Source of the DNA: Pogostemon cablin
Taxonomy: Eukaryota; Streptophyta; Magnoliopsida; Lamiales; Lamiaceae
Assembly: GCA_023678885.1 (NCBI GenBank)
Contig: CM042987.1
Location: 30,776,927 to 30,840,926 of the forward strand
Length of the DNA: 64,000 nt
Reading direction: 5' to 3'
The position numbers and the translations under genes were made by a program. The notes beneath the pieces are model-generated. The model saw nothing but the letters and a program-made list of their open reading frames with translations, ran no database searches and was not told where the DNA came from. Every line of letters begins with the position of its first letter. Position 1 is the first letter of the stretch. Below are positions 19,701 to 31,865 of this stretch, piece after piece.

Positions 19701-22570
19701 ATGATTTTCTTCAAAACTGTAACGGAAAAGTCCGGCACAAGCTACTTAGTTATTCTTGAAGATGCACATCAACCTTTACCACAAGGAACTCGTCTTTTAC
19801 CTGGGCAATCTTTGCTAGGGAACTGTGCTTATGTCCCTCCAAGAAGCAAGAATGAATTTTTCTTGGCATGTTGGTCTCATGAATCTTCTTCAAGTAAAAA
19901 TAACATAAGTTGGACCTTGAAGGGAGCTGACATTGAGCCAGAAATCAATTCAGCACCTTTACCCTCTTTGGGACGCCGCATTGCAAAAGGAAAAGCATCC
20001 TGAGGGGAACCCATCAAGTTTCTTGGAGACTTCCACTACATCAAGGGTTACTGGGAATGGACTGAAGATATTTTAAGCCGATGCGGATCCATTCTTCGAA
20101 ACACAAAGCTTTATGATGCTGTCTTTGCATCCCTCTTTACCTATGATTGCAGCTGTGAAATCATGAAGGCCTTCTGCGAAGCTTGGTGTTCTTCCACCAA
20201 CACTTTACTTACCAAATTCGGAGAGATGTCACTTTCTTTATGGGACTTATACAACTTGATGGGAGTACCCATAGCGGGTTATGTGTATGATGAAATTGTG
20301 CCCTGTGCAGAAGAATTGCTTTCCACGAAGGATGGTTTACGTATCCCGCGCAGCTGTAGATCTTTACTTGGCACCTATCACGTACTTTACAAGGGTGCTA
20401 ACAGAAGAAATGTAACCATTGACCAATGGGTAGATTTTTGGTCTAAAAAGGCTATAACATACCTTGAACCTCCTACACGCGTTGAAAGAAAGATGGCTTC
20501 TCGGCCAAAAAAAACTTATAACCCGACTGGCGTTATTTCGAGTCACCAGCCATGGACATCTGCTGAGATAGATCAATTTAAAAAGTTGGGCATTTCTCAA
20601 ACCGATCAGGAAGAGACCTATCTAGCTGCTTACTTAGCTTGCTGGCTTTGTGCGTTTGCACTTCCGAGTGACGAAGTAGGCTTGATACGACCGAGTACCT
20701 TTAAAGTGGCAAGCTTAATGGCTGCAGGAAAAAAAAAGTGAGTCTTGCTATTCCAGTTTTGGCAAATATTTACCGTGGCCTGAATGCGATTTCAAACTCA
20801 TCGAGTTTATCTGAAATTAAATCAACCTTTCCGGTCGTTCATCCTTGGCTGGCTCACTACTTCAAAACTCATTTTCCGGTTGGGAATAAGATAGCATATC
20901 CTCGAATGGTGACATACTCTGGAGAGCAGGGAGCAAGATACTTCGATGCTGAAGATGCTCGCAAACGAATCCACACAGCTGATAACGCCTTATGGACTTG
21001 CAATATTTTTTCAAAAGACAAAGCGATCCACTACACGAATGATGGAAATAAGAAATGGGATAATTGGGCTCATCTGGTGGCTATCCGTACTAGCTATCTC
21101 ACTTTGTGGCAGGGTAGTCATTTTGTGATGGAGCCTTACTCCCCTCATAGGTTTGCTCGTCAATTTGGCTTCTTACAAGATGTTCCTAAGATGCTTAGAA
21201 CCAACCTTCGGAAAGCATCTTTAGAAGAAGGATTCAACCATTGGAGACATTGCACCTCGTATAACTCTACCTCCGAAGCTTACTTTCCATGTGCAACCCC
21301 AGCTCCTAAAAACTACTCCACTACTGAATATAAGGAGTGGTGGAAGCAAGTCCACGGAACTTACTTATCTGATCATATCAAGGCTTTGACCACCCTAGTT
21401 TCAGAACCTCTGGAGGAAGAAGTGGACATCATTAATGACCTTGATGATGATAATCAAGAAGTTCAGGATATTTCTCCGGTGCATGATGAAGTTTTACAAC
21501 CTACAGTACATAAAAGGAAGAAAAGTTCCCCTCATTCTACAGAAAGTCATAGCGCCTCTAATGAACGCCATTGGAAGAGAAAGAAATCTGTTGTTCATAC
21601 TGAAAAACAAGATAATGAGGTTTCTTCCATTCTCTCTCCTCTTTTCCTTTTTCCTTTATTTTTTTCCTTACAAAGCTTTCTTTTATTATCGAAGGTTGCG
21701 CTGAAAATTTATGGCTCTAAGGCTGCTGAAGGAACTGAATTAATTACTGCTGTTACTTCAAAAACTTTGGCAGATGAGGTTTCCCCCTTTCCCTTATCTT
21801 ATTTTTCATTGTATATCTTCATTTTTATACTAACATATTTCTCCTCTTATCAGATCTTGGGCATCTCTTCAAATTCTGGTAGCGGTGACGATTCTGATGA
21901 GAGTGATGATTCTACTGAAAGTGATGCATCAACCACAAGGGTGAATTCTTCAAAGACATGTCCCATGATCTCAGAATTTATATCTAAGAAGATTACTCGT
22001 GATCTCAAAGGGAAATTTGCTCGGAGTGCATGGAGTAAAATAAGAAGAAAACTCAAACGGACTCCTCTTGAGTTTTTATCAACTCTGAGACAAGAAATAT
22101 TTTCCTTGATAAAGGAAGTGAAGGCTCTTAGAATCGACTGTTCTCCCTTAGAGGTAGCCCTGGAACCTCTATTTGATAAGGCCGATACTTATACTGCGGC
22201 AAAATTGAAGTCTGACGAAGCGGCATCCACGGGAAATCATGCAAAATGCTTGACCAACGTTAAGGGTCGCCTTCAGAATTGCAAAGACATTCACATGACA
22301 GAGACAAAAAAACTAAAGACTACTTGGGAAGAGTTGGAATCGATAGGCAAAGAGATGACTAATCTGCAGAAGGGAGAGAAAACTTTGTCTGAAGCAGCTG
22401 ATCGTCTCCAACAAACTCTCTGTCATGCTAAGAAGGAAGTTGAGCTCATAGAAGAGGAGATCCTTATGCTTGACAATGCAACCGTCTTGAAAGAATCATC
22501 ATCTGAAGATGAGAAAGCAGCCCTGAAGTCCGCTTTACAAAGCATACTCTCTGACAACTTTCTTGTTTAG
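19701..22570 (+). pseudogene. Antisense plant-mobile-domain (PMD) gene of the Tat element, interrupted
   Basis: Plus-strand coding runs from ATG 19701 (directly after a TTTGTTTTGCAG splice-acceptor-like sequence) through a PMD-type region: LGDFHYIKGYWEW, LSLWDLYNLMGVPIAGYVYD, AYLACWLCAFALPSDEVGLI, SLAIPVLANIYRGLN. An acidic Ser/Asp-rich linker and a long C-terminal coiled coil ending at 22570 follow. PMD proteins occur in plant retrotransposons, MULEs and MAIN/MAIL1 silencing factors. Breaks: TGA at 20001-20003 in the same frame, and a frame change at a run of nine A (20729-20737). Two candidate 75-nt introns (21620-21694, 21779-21853) are open in frame. The gene converges on gag-pol. Its role in the element is unknown; transcription could interfere with or regulate the sense strand (inference). 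Confidence 0.8.
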
Positions 22571-23124
22571 CATAGGACTGATTTTCTTTTAGTTTGCTCC
22601 CTTAGTTATTTATTTGCTTTCCTTTTTTATGTTTTTGAACATCTAATGATATTATCAATAAAGTCTATTCTCTTCCTTATTTCTCCTTTATGTTACATCA
22701 TTAATTCGTTTTCTTGTCTTTCATATTTATTTGCTGCCTTCATGCTCCAATTTATTGTTTGCCCCACAAACTTGACGTGAATAAACCAAAGACATGACTG
22801 AACTTAGCAAAGTGCTAAGCTACCTACGTACCTCTTCGCAGAGGATCAAGTCATTACGTAGATCAAAGGGACATGATTTGATTTGGATGGGGGGTGCCGT
22901 GCACAGTTTATACTCATGCGGGCCAGGAGTGACTATTCTTTAACCACTTTAGACAAAGTAGGATATTTAATGCTTTAACCACTTAAAATATCTGAGTGGG
23001 GTGAATTAACAGTTTAACCACGTATAATTACCTTTGGTGGATGTCGTGCACAGTTTATACTCATGCGGACCAGGAGTAACATACAGTTTAGGCTCGTGCG
23101 TCACGGAGCGTTCCTTGGATTTGA
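22571..23124. repeat. Convergent intergenic spacer with repeated words
   Basis: Lies between the 3' ends of gag-pol (minus) and PMD (plus). GTGCACAGTTTATACTCATG followed by CGG-CCAGGAGT occurs twice (about 22899-22933 and 23047-23080), and TTTAACCAC-type words occur three times. Both genes must end transcription here. Confidence 0.6.
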
Positions 23125-26100
23125 TTACGCATAGTAGCATTTCAGGAATTTGCCATTTATGGGGCCGATTCCTACACCATCTTCAGATATCAACTTGTAT
23201 GCACCATTTGTATACACTTCTTTCACAACATGTGGGCCATCCCACTTGGGCAAGAACTTATTTCCAACTCGGTGAGTGATGACAATAGGCCTTCTTATAG
23301 CAAGGACTAAGTCTCCGACTTGAAAAGAACGTATCTTTACTTTCTTGTTAAATGTTCTGGAGAGGCGAGCTTGATAGCACTCAAGTCTTTGTTGTGCTTC
23401 TAACCTCTTCTCATCAAGTGCCTCTAATTCTTCGAGACGCAGTCGTGCGTTCTCTTCTTCAGTTAAACCTTCTTGTATGGCTATTCTCAAAGATGGTATT
23501 TGCTTTTCAAGGGGCACCACAGCTTCAACCCCATATACAAGAGAGTACGGAGTAGCCTGAGTAGGCGTTCTATAAGTAGTTCGATACACCCATAAAGCTT
23601 CATGAATCCTTTCATGCCAGTCTCGCTTTGACTTGGAGACCACCTTCTTCAACAGATTACACAGTGTTTTGTTGAAGGCTTCGGCAAGCCCATTAGCTGC
23701 TGCATTATACATAGAAGACTTTCTTTGCTTGAAGTCAAACTTCTCACAAAGCTTATCAATCAAAGAGTTACTGAATGGCCTCCCATTGTCTGTGATAATG
23801 TATCGAGGCACTCCATATCTATATATGATGTTGATGCGGATGAAATCAGCCATATTTTCTTTCTTCACTCCTCTCAAGGGTACAACTTTCGCCCACTTGG
23901 AAAAGTAATCAGTGGCAGCCAGAATATAAAGATGGCCGTCGGAAGACTTCGTTAATGGCCCCACCACATCTAATCCCCATGCATCAAATGGCCACGAAGA
24001 AACTGTTGGATGTAATGGTTCGGGAGGCTGATGAATGAGATTTGCATGAAACTGGCATGGCTGACATCTTTGTGCGTAATCTATGCAATCCTTCACCATA
24101 GAAGGCCAGTAATATCCCATCCTCTTGATTCTGAAATGTAACTTGGGTCCAGACTGATGGGCGCCACATATTCCAGAATGAGCTTCCTCCATAGCTTGAA
24201 GAGCTTCTTCATCACTTAAGCATCTTAAGAGAATACCATCAAACGATCTTCTATAGAGTGAATCTTTGTAATAGAAGAATCGTGGTGCTCTACGTCGGAC
24301 ATCAACCTTTAGGTGTGGATCATTAGGAAGCTTATCATTCTTCAAGTAATCCACGAACGGTTGACGCCAGTCTTCTTCCTCAATATCAAAAACCTCTATG
24401 GCGCAATACTCAACTTCTTCACCATCTTCATCTTCGAAGAAGGGAGGTACCACCCAACTTTTGCAGATCGATACTTGAACAACTGCTTCGGGCATTGCTA
24501 TGGTTGATGCTAGCTTTGCCAAAGCATCGGCTTGCTTGTTCTTGCTCCTTGGTAAATGTTCAATCTCTACGTCTCCAAGCCAATTCATAAGCCTCTGAGC
24601 ATAGTTATAATACGAAAGTAGTTCAGCTTTCTTAACCTCATATAAGCCAAGCAGCTGGTTGATTATCAACAACGAATCTCCATATACCTTAAGGTGTCGC
24701 TGCTTTACATCCACTGCCATCTCCAAACCAAGTATAAGAGCTTGATATTCAGCTACATTGTTAGAGCAATTTTCAGTTAGATTGAATGAATATGGCAGAA
24801 CTCCTCAATCTGAGGTTACAAATACTACTCCTGCGCTGGCTCCTTCTCTGTGAGCAGCTCCATCGAAATACTTCTTCCAAGGAGGAGTGATTTCAATAGC
24901 CAATATATCTTCATCGGGAAAATCATCAGACAATTCCCATTCGGCAGGCATGGGATGATCAGCCAAGAAATCTGCCAGCACTTGTCCTTTCACCGCTTTT
25001 TGAGGGATGTAGATAATTTCAAATTACTGCAATTGGAGATACCACCTTGCGAGCCTATCAGAGAGCACTGGCTTCGACATTACGAACTTTAATGGGTTGG
25101 CCTTCGAGACCAAGTAAACAGTATGAGCTTGAAAGTAATGCCTTAACTTCTGAATCGCAAATATGAGAGCAAGACAGAGCTTCTCAATTGGTGAGTACTT
25201 TAACTCATTTGGAGTCATTGTTCTACTCAAATAGTACAACGCACACTCATTTCCTTCATCATTATTTTGTGCAAGCAAGGCTCCAACTGATTTTTCTTGA
25301 GCAGATATGTAGAGAATTAATAGACGTCCGGCTATTGGAGCAACCAACACTGGCGGCTTCATCAAATATGCCTTAATGCTGTTAAATGCATTAGTGCAAG
25401 CTTCATCCCATTCAAATGGGCTGCCTTTTTTCATAAGATGGCTAAATGGTTGGCATCGACCGGCCAAATTTGCTATGAATCTTCTTAAGTACGCCAACCT
25501 ACCTTGCAAACTCTTGAGCTCATGTATGTTTCGGGGCACCTGCATCTTCATTATCGCATCAATCTTTGCTTTATCAATCTCAATGCCACGATGTCGGACA
25601 ATGAATCCAAGGAACTTACCAGAAGAGACTCCGAATGCGCACTTAAGCGGGTTCATCTTGAGTTGGAATTTTCTGAGACGCTCAAATATTTGCCTTAGAT
25701 CATTAAGATGGTCCTTTTTCTTCTTTGATTTCACTACAATGACATCCACATAACATTCGACATTCTTATGAAGCATGTCGTCGAATATCTTTTGCATAGA
25801 TCGTTGATACGTAGCGCCATCATTCCTCAAGCCAAATGGCATAACATTATAGCAGTATATACCTTTAGGAGTGCGGAAGGCTGTTTTCTCTTGATCTTCC
25901 GGAGCTAGGCTAATTTGATTGTAACCAGATGATCCATCCATAAATGAAAGCACTTCATGCCCGGTCGTTGCATCAATCATAAGTTCTATGATTGGTAGTG
26001 GAAAATCATCTTTTGGGCATGCCAAGTTCAAGTCACGGAAGACAACACACACTCTAAGCTGCCCATTTGTCTTCCTTACTAGCACAATGTTAGAGAGCCA

Positions 26101-29100
26101 AGTGGGATACTTGATTTCTCGTATCTTTCTCGTTTCAAGGAGCTTATTAACCTCAGCTTCAATCAATGGAACCAGCTCTGGTCGAAATCGACGCTGCATC
26201 TACTTAACTGACTTGACTACTTTCTTTACTGCTAGATGATGAACTGCCACTTTTGGATCTAATCCGGGCATCTCCTTGAATGACTATGCAAACACGTCTC
26301 TAAACTCTTGAAGAAGCTCAATGTAGGCTTTTTCTTCATCAGATGTCAACAACGCACTTATATAGGTTGGACGTGGATCATTAGCATCACCTAAATTAAT
26401 CTCCTTCAATTGATCAACAGTAGATTTAATACCCTCCTCAAATTCTGGGGGAGCATCATCGGCATCTTCCTCTTCAGTTGAGGTTTCTTCTTGTATAGTG
26501 ACATGATTTACTGCAGCAACATCCTCCAGAAATTCTTGCCTTTGAAAATGTGGATTAGACCTAACTTGTTCATTTTCTCCCACTTTAACAATGCTCTCCA
26601 CTACATAACCATCTCTCCTCATTTCGACAATCTTGCCTCGTAGATCTCTTTCTGCATTGTGTAGATTTGTTTGCATGATAACGGAATGAACAATATCTGA
26701 TGAGCCTACACTTTCCCGATCATCTTCTTCACTTTGGGTGAAGATTATTGTTCGCTTCTTAGCTTTCAACACTGTGTCACATGATATAGTCAGGAAATGT
26801 CGTCTTTTCATGCGAGATGGGATCCGACTACGTATCCTTGGGAACCTTGGGAACTTGGAAGTCCTTTTAGCTCCAACTGGTTTGAGTCTTTTGAATACTG
26901 AGATTCTTTCTACCTTTCTATCTTCTTCATGAGGCTCTTCTTCTTCAGAAAGAATTTCATCTTCAGTGATGTAGTTCGTGTTTGCCCTTTTGATCGCAAT
27001 GCGAACAGGTTTCTGTGGAACATATCCCAATCCTGTCTTAGTATACTTGGAAGTGCGACCATTACTCTTCAATGTCCCTTGAGTGGTATTAAATTCACTA
27101 GGAGTCTTATGAGACTGTTCATTCATCATAGCTTTTTCTTGAGGGTTATAACCAGATTTCACAAGAAGTTTGTAAGCTTGTGGGCTATATGATTTGGAAA
27201 CTGCCGCCTCGAATACATCTCCATGCTCAGTTTTAGCTCCTTGAATTGGGCGAGTGAACCCTTTGAGTGGAGGAGGAAAGGGCTTCTTGGTGTCAACCTT
27301 AGTTAGAGGTAGTGTCAACCCTTCTACAGTCTTGATCAACTGTTTACTTTCAACAGACTTTGTGGATGAAACATCATCCGCATTCTCTCTTTCTTGTTTA
27401 TCATCACCTTTCTCTTGCGATGAACTTCCTTCTGGCTTGACAGCCTTGCTACTCTTCAGAAAATATCTAGCATCTGCAAAATATGACTCAGCTTCTGTGA
27501 ATGGCCTTTCATCGCCAAGCACCTTTTTCATGTTGCCTCCATCGCAGTATTTGAAGCATTGATGTAGCGTAGAAGGAATCACTCCATTTTCGTGCAACCA
27601 TGGGCGTCCCAAAAGCATGTTATATGATGTTTTAGCATCAATGACATGAAACAGAACTGTTGAGACCATCTCATCTATCATTAAGTCCAAGACCGTTGTA
27701 CCAAGTGTTCTCTGGCCTTCTTGATTGAACCCATGAATTTTCAATCGACTACTGCCGAGCTCGTTGGTAGGAATTCCTAACTTCTTAAGCGTGGATAGGG
27801 GCAAGATATTGACAGCTGAACCTCCATCAATCAATATTCGATTAACTCTTTGCTCTTGAGTATAACCAGTTATGAATAAAGGTCGGTTATGAGATTGTGA
27901 ACCGAGCAGTAAGTCTTCCTCGGTGAAGGTTATTTTTACAACATGGGTCTCACTTTCATTCCCAGATTCACCCTTAAATAGCTGAGCTTCGCTTGCCATA
28001 TGACATGAAGAATCACCGCCTGCAGAAATAGAGTTTGCAGTTGCATCTTCATCTAGAAAGATCTTCCCTTGCTCAACCAATCGCATAACTTTGTCTTTAA
28101 AGACAAAGCAATCTTTAATAGAATGACCCACCAGTCTATGATACTTGCAATATTTCGGATTGTCAGTTTGTCCCGCCTCTTCTGGTCGCTTCATTTCAGG
28201 AAGCTCAATAAGTTTATTTTTGAACAGGTCATCAAATATGCCTGGGACATCTGAATCAATGAATGGGTACTTCCTTTCTTGCATCTCTTTCAAGGTCAAT
28301 CTTCTTTGCCCCCTTTCTTGGGGATCACTCCTCACTTTATCTTCCTTTTCGTTCTCATTCCTTCGAAACTTGACAGTTGGTGCGTTTGTCGCCATGGACT
28401 CCTTTTCAGAAGATTTGTTGTAGGGTTTGCCCCCTTTCCTGGCCTCTTGTTTTTCTTTATACTTGTAGGATCCGGGAATCGGTGGTTCAACCACTCCACT
28501 TATCCCCATGCTTAGCTCCATGTCATGAGCTCTTGTGGTTAAATCTTCAAAGGTTTTAGGCTTAATCCCTTGAAGTATGTAACGAAGGCTCCATTGCATT
28601 CCTGCTATGCACATCTCAATGCCAGAAACTTCAGACAATCGATCTTTACAATTTAGGCTCAAATTTCTCCATCGATTAATGTACTCAATTACTGGCTCTT
28701 CTTTTAACTGACGAGTGTTAGTCAACTCTATCATGCTAACCGTTCTCCTAGTGCTATAGAAGCGATTAAGGAATTGATATTCCATCTGATCCCAACTGTC
28801 TATAGAATCAGCCTCCAGGTCGGTGTACCATTCAAAAGCATTTCCCTTTAGAGAACGAACAAATTGTCTCACCATATGATCTCCGTCAGTTCCAGCATCA
28901 TTGCATGTTTCAATGAAATGTGCTATATGTTGCCTTGGATTACCTTTTTCATCAAACTGTTGGAACTTGGGGGGTTGATAGTTCGATGGCATCTTCAAGT
29001 TGTCAATCCTTCTAGTAAAAGGTTTAACATACATGAATGAAGGTTTGGAGCTCTCTTCAAATTGGTCCTTCATTGTCCCAAGTATAATACTTTTTAGTTG

Positions 29101-29625
29101 GCTGATAGGAACCATTCCATCATGGGAAATGTTCAATTCTTCTTCAATCACCCTCTTCCCCGTCGACTGGCGTTTCGCGGAGTTATGTACTTCATTTTCA
29201 GCATCTTCTTCTTGCTTTTCGTTTGCATGGCTAGTTCCAGCACCAGCCATTTTCTCTATCAGTTTGAAAATCAAAGTACTTTGTTCTTGGTTCTGTTTGG
29301 CAAGTGCAGCAACGGATTCAGTTAAGCTTGCCAACTGTTCTTCGACAGACGAAGTGTTTATTGCCATTGTCGAGGCTATGGATGAATCTGATGATGGACT
29401 TTCTTCAAATAAATGAGTTGAGCCAACAAGGTTGTCCTCCTCGTCTTTAGCATCATGAGGTATTACTCTAGAGGTAACTCCAACTGAAGAATTTATCTCT
29501 GAAGAGGCTTCAGATCGTGCCATCTTTGACATGCTTCTGGTCGTAACATTAACGTCTTCAACTTGTAGTTCCGAAAACTTGGAGACAGAAGCTGATCTGT
29601 TGACTTTGACTCTTAGTGGAGTCAT
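23125..29625 (-). pseudogene. Tat-lineage gag-pol, single frame with four nonsense codons and mutated RT
   Basis: From the likely start (MTPLRVKVNRS, 29625; an earlier ATG at 29700 lies in the LTR) one frame of 2,167 codons runs to the stop at 23125. Order: gag with FEWYTDLEADSIDSW at about residue 270; knuckle-like CKYHRLVGHSIKDC at about 490; protease LIDGGSAVNILP at about 600; RT; gRNase H; second RNase H (KYFDGAAHREGA ... NNVAEYQALI); integrase with its HH-CC domain and the D, D, E residues (GLDVVGP, TDNGRPF, NGLAEAF). Stops lie at 26284-26286, 26200-26202, 25024-25026 and 24805-24807, with no frameshift. The RT active site YVDD reads YVDV, and RVCVDFRDLN reads RVCVVFRDLN. The copy cannot make its own polymerase. 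Integrase and RNase H residues look intact. Confidence 0.9.
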
Positions 29626-29663
29626 TTTACTTTGCTTATGTGAAGAGGAGATGAGAGGTAGAA

Positions 29664-29689
29664 ACTGTCCCACCGGGCGTGCCAAAATT
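29664..29689 (-). promoter_or_regulatory. Primer-binding region of the Tat element
   Basis: Directly after the 5' LTR the minus strand reads TTTGGCACGCCCGGTGGGAC, starting with the TGG expected from a tRNA CCA end. I cannot assign the tRNA by eye. Confidence 0.6.
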
Positions 29690-30631
29690 TGTAACAACAA
29701 ATTTTGTATTTATTAAAATAATAAACACAAAAGAAATTACAAAGAAAATCCAAGATGGATTGAACTTGAGATATGAGTAGACAGTCTCTAGCTATCCTCT
29801 GATTCCTCTCTTGAGTTGACTTCTTGACTCTATCAACTTTCGGAGCTGGATCTTCGGATGAAGCTTGTCCGAGCTCGGATTTGACTTGAAGCTTTAAAAA
29901 ACGTTTATCCAGAGGCGTCGAGCCTTTGTTTGGATCAACCGTTGACTTGAAGATTTACTGTGAAGAACGCCGGTTCAATTTGGTAGAACACCGTTGACTT
30001 CACGAATATTGCTGGATGAACTTGACTTGAAGAAACGATGAATCTGAGGGGCTCCGCACCTTGATCTCAAATTGAATGATGTTTCTAGATTGATCTTCGA
30101 AGAATGACTTTGATCTTCGTAGAGATTCCAAGTTCCTTCAGAGCTTTCCAGGCTTTCAGGATTTTCAGAATGAATGGAATGAGGACTGAAGGTCCTTATT
30201 TATAGGTAGAGAAAATAACCACTTGAGAGATATTTTCTCCTTCAAAAGATATGTTGGGCTTTTCTCCTTTAATTAAGTCTGCTGGACTGGATACGGGCCT
30301 ATTTAATTTAATTAAGTCTGTAAGATTTTGACTTGAGCTTTTTTTAATTTAATTAGGCCTACTGGACCGGATATGCTGGGCTTATTGACTTGAGTCGGGC
30401 CCACTTGACTTGAATTAAGCTCATTTAACTTGAATTAAGCACATTTAACTTGAATTAAGCCCATTTAACTTGGATTTTGGGCTCAAATAATTATATTAAT
30501 TATTAATTATATATTCATTTATTTTAAGAATTAATTTATTTAAATTCTTTAATAAATAAATATTAAATTAATACTTAATATATTTTCTTTTGCATTTATA
30601 TTTATTAGACAATAAAATTTAATTGCCTACA
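29690..30631 (-). repeat. 5' LTR of the Tat element (right copy)
   Basis: Matches the left copy over its full length with about a dozen substitutions and small indels. Three 20-bp units instead of four account for most of the length difference. It would drive gag-pol transcription on the minus strand; TATA box at 30197-30206. Confidence 0.93.
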
Positions 30632-30636
30632 GTAAG
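30632..30636. repeat. Target-site duplication GTAAG (right) of the Tat element
   Basis: Direct copy of 5270-5274, immediately after the right LTR end. Confidence 0.9.
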
Positions 30637-31526
30637 CTTTGCACAAATTTCAATATAATCTTTTATTTATCTTTTTTAAATAAATAAGCTAACCACCATC
30701 GCAGCACACCGACTTCTGACACACATCTTGACCATAGAGCCACGTTTAATGCGCATTTTTTTATTTCCAAATTTATCCTCCGTTTGGGCGGGAAATGTGT
30801 TTTATATAGATAGATAGATTATAAATTGTTCATTTAATAATTTACTATACAATTATTATGTTTTATCTGTTTTACTGAATTATTTTGTGACATTCGATGC
30901 AAGTGTTTCTCTTTCTGAAGATGTTTGCATTTTTACATTGAATTAAAAGTTTCAAATTGGGTAAATAGATGTTATAATTTGATTGGAAATCAATTCCTTG
31001 AGCAACTTTAAGAGCTTATTTAAATTTTGGGGAGAATTTTTATAAAATAGAGAGGTATGTTAATTTAAAGAATGATATTTTTAAAAGTCTTCCAACACAT
31101 TCTTTATATTTGAATTTTATTCTCTCTATTCCCAATGTTTAGTAATTACACATATTTTCTATACATTTTCTTTATTTTTATTTTTATTATTAATGCAATA
31201 TAAAATTTACTTTAACTCTTCATTCCATATTATTTAATTAACAAAAGCATTGGAAATAATGAATCATTAATGCATTTAATTTAATTTTAAAAAACTTGAT
31301 TTGGTTATCTAAATTTGAAGAATGAAACTTGTTATATAAAATTAAAAGTTAAAATAGATAACTTGTTGGAGTGATGTTTTAGTTAAATTTTTTTAAAATA
31401 TACATAATTTTTTTATCTCCACCAATTTAAAGCTCAATATGTTAGATTGAAGTTCAACTAAAAAAAAATAAAAAAGAGATATTTTAAATCATATTTTATT
31501 TTATTACATAAATCAAAATTGGCTAA
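30637..31526. other. AT-rich DNA beyond the Tat element, no gene seen
   Basis: Continues the pre-insertion locus interrupted at 5274. No P450 motif resumes here. Low-complexity AT-rich sequence only. Confidence 0.5.
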
Positions 31527-31865
31527 TTATAGTGTGCACCCGGGTGTATCTCAAGATAGAGTGCACCCATTTACAAATATAAATAAAAACATAATAATTA
31601 TGAGCAAAAATGTATACAATTTAATTGTTAGTTTTTTAATGAAAAATTGAGTGTAAAAAATATACAATTATTAAAAAATATGCATATACTATTGAATAAA
31701 AAGTTATACACATACGGAGTAACTTTTTTAATGAAAAAGTTAGTGTGAAAAAAGTATACAATTATTACAAAACACGTATACAAAATTGAATAATATATAT
31801 ACAAAATAGAATAAAAAGTCATACACATATGTGAGCACCCTTGCACCCGGGTGCACCCGGTATAC
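31527..31865. repeat. Dispersed repeat bounded by GTGCACCCGGGTG words (copy 1)
   Basis: Opens with GTGCACCCGGGTGTATCTC and closes with GCACCCGGGTGCACCCGGT. The interior has a duplicated segment around TTTTTTAATGAAAAA...GTGTRAAAAAA and TATACAATTATTA. It resembles 42899-43215. Confidence 0.65.

Larger units (their letters stand above)
5275..30631 (-). mobile_element. Tat-lineage Ty3/gypsy LTR retrotransposon, defective, carrying an antisense PMD gene and a nested Athila
   Basis: Two LTRs in the same orientation (960 and 942 bp, TGTA...TACA ends) enclose the element, with GTAAG duplicated at 5270-5274 and 30632-30636. Without the 11.6-kb nested Athila it is about 13.7 kb. Gag-pol is on the minus strand (gag, PR, RT, two RNase H regions, IN). 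A second gene with a plant mobile domain lies on the plus strand. The dual RNase H and the large 3' region with an antisense ORF are typical of the Tat lineage. About a dozen substitutions separate the LTRs by eye (roughly 1.3%). Confidence 0.92.

Noticed and set aside
20001..20003. TGA in the PMD frame as a recoded codon
   Set aside because: The element is visibly decaying elsewhere; a simple nonsense mutation is more likely.
20738..20743. GTGAGT after the A-run as a splice donor in the PMD gene
   Set aside because: The following frame (SLAIPVLANIYRGLN) is conserved PMD sequence, so the coding continues; a frame change at the A-run fits better.
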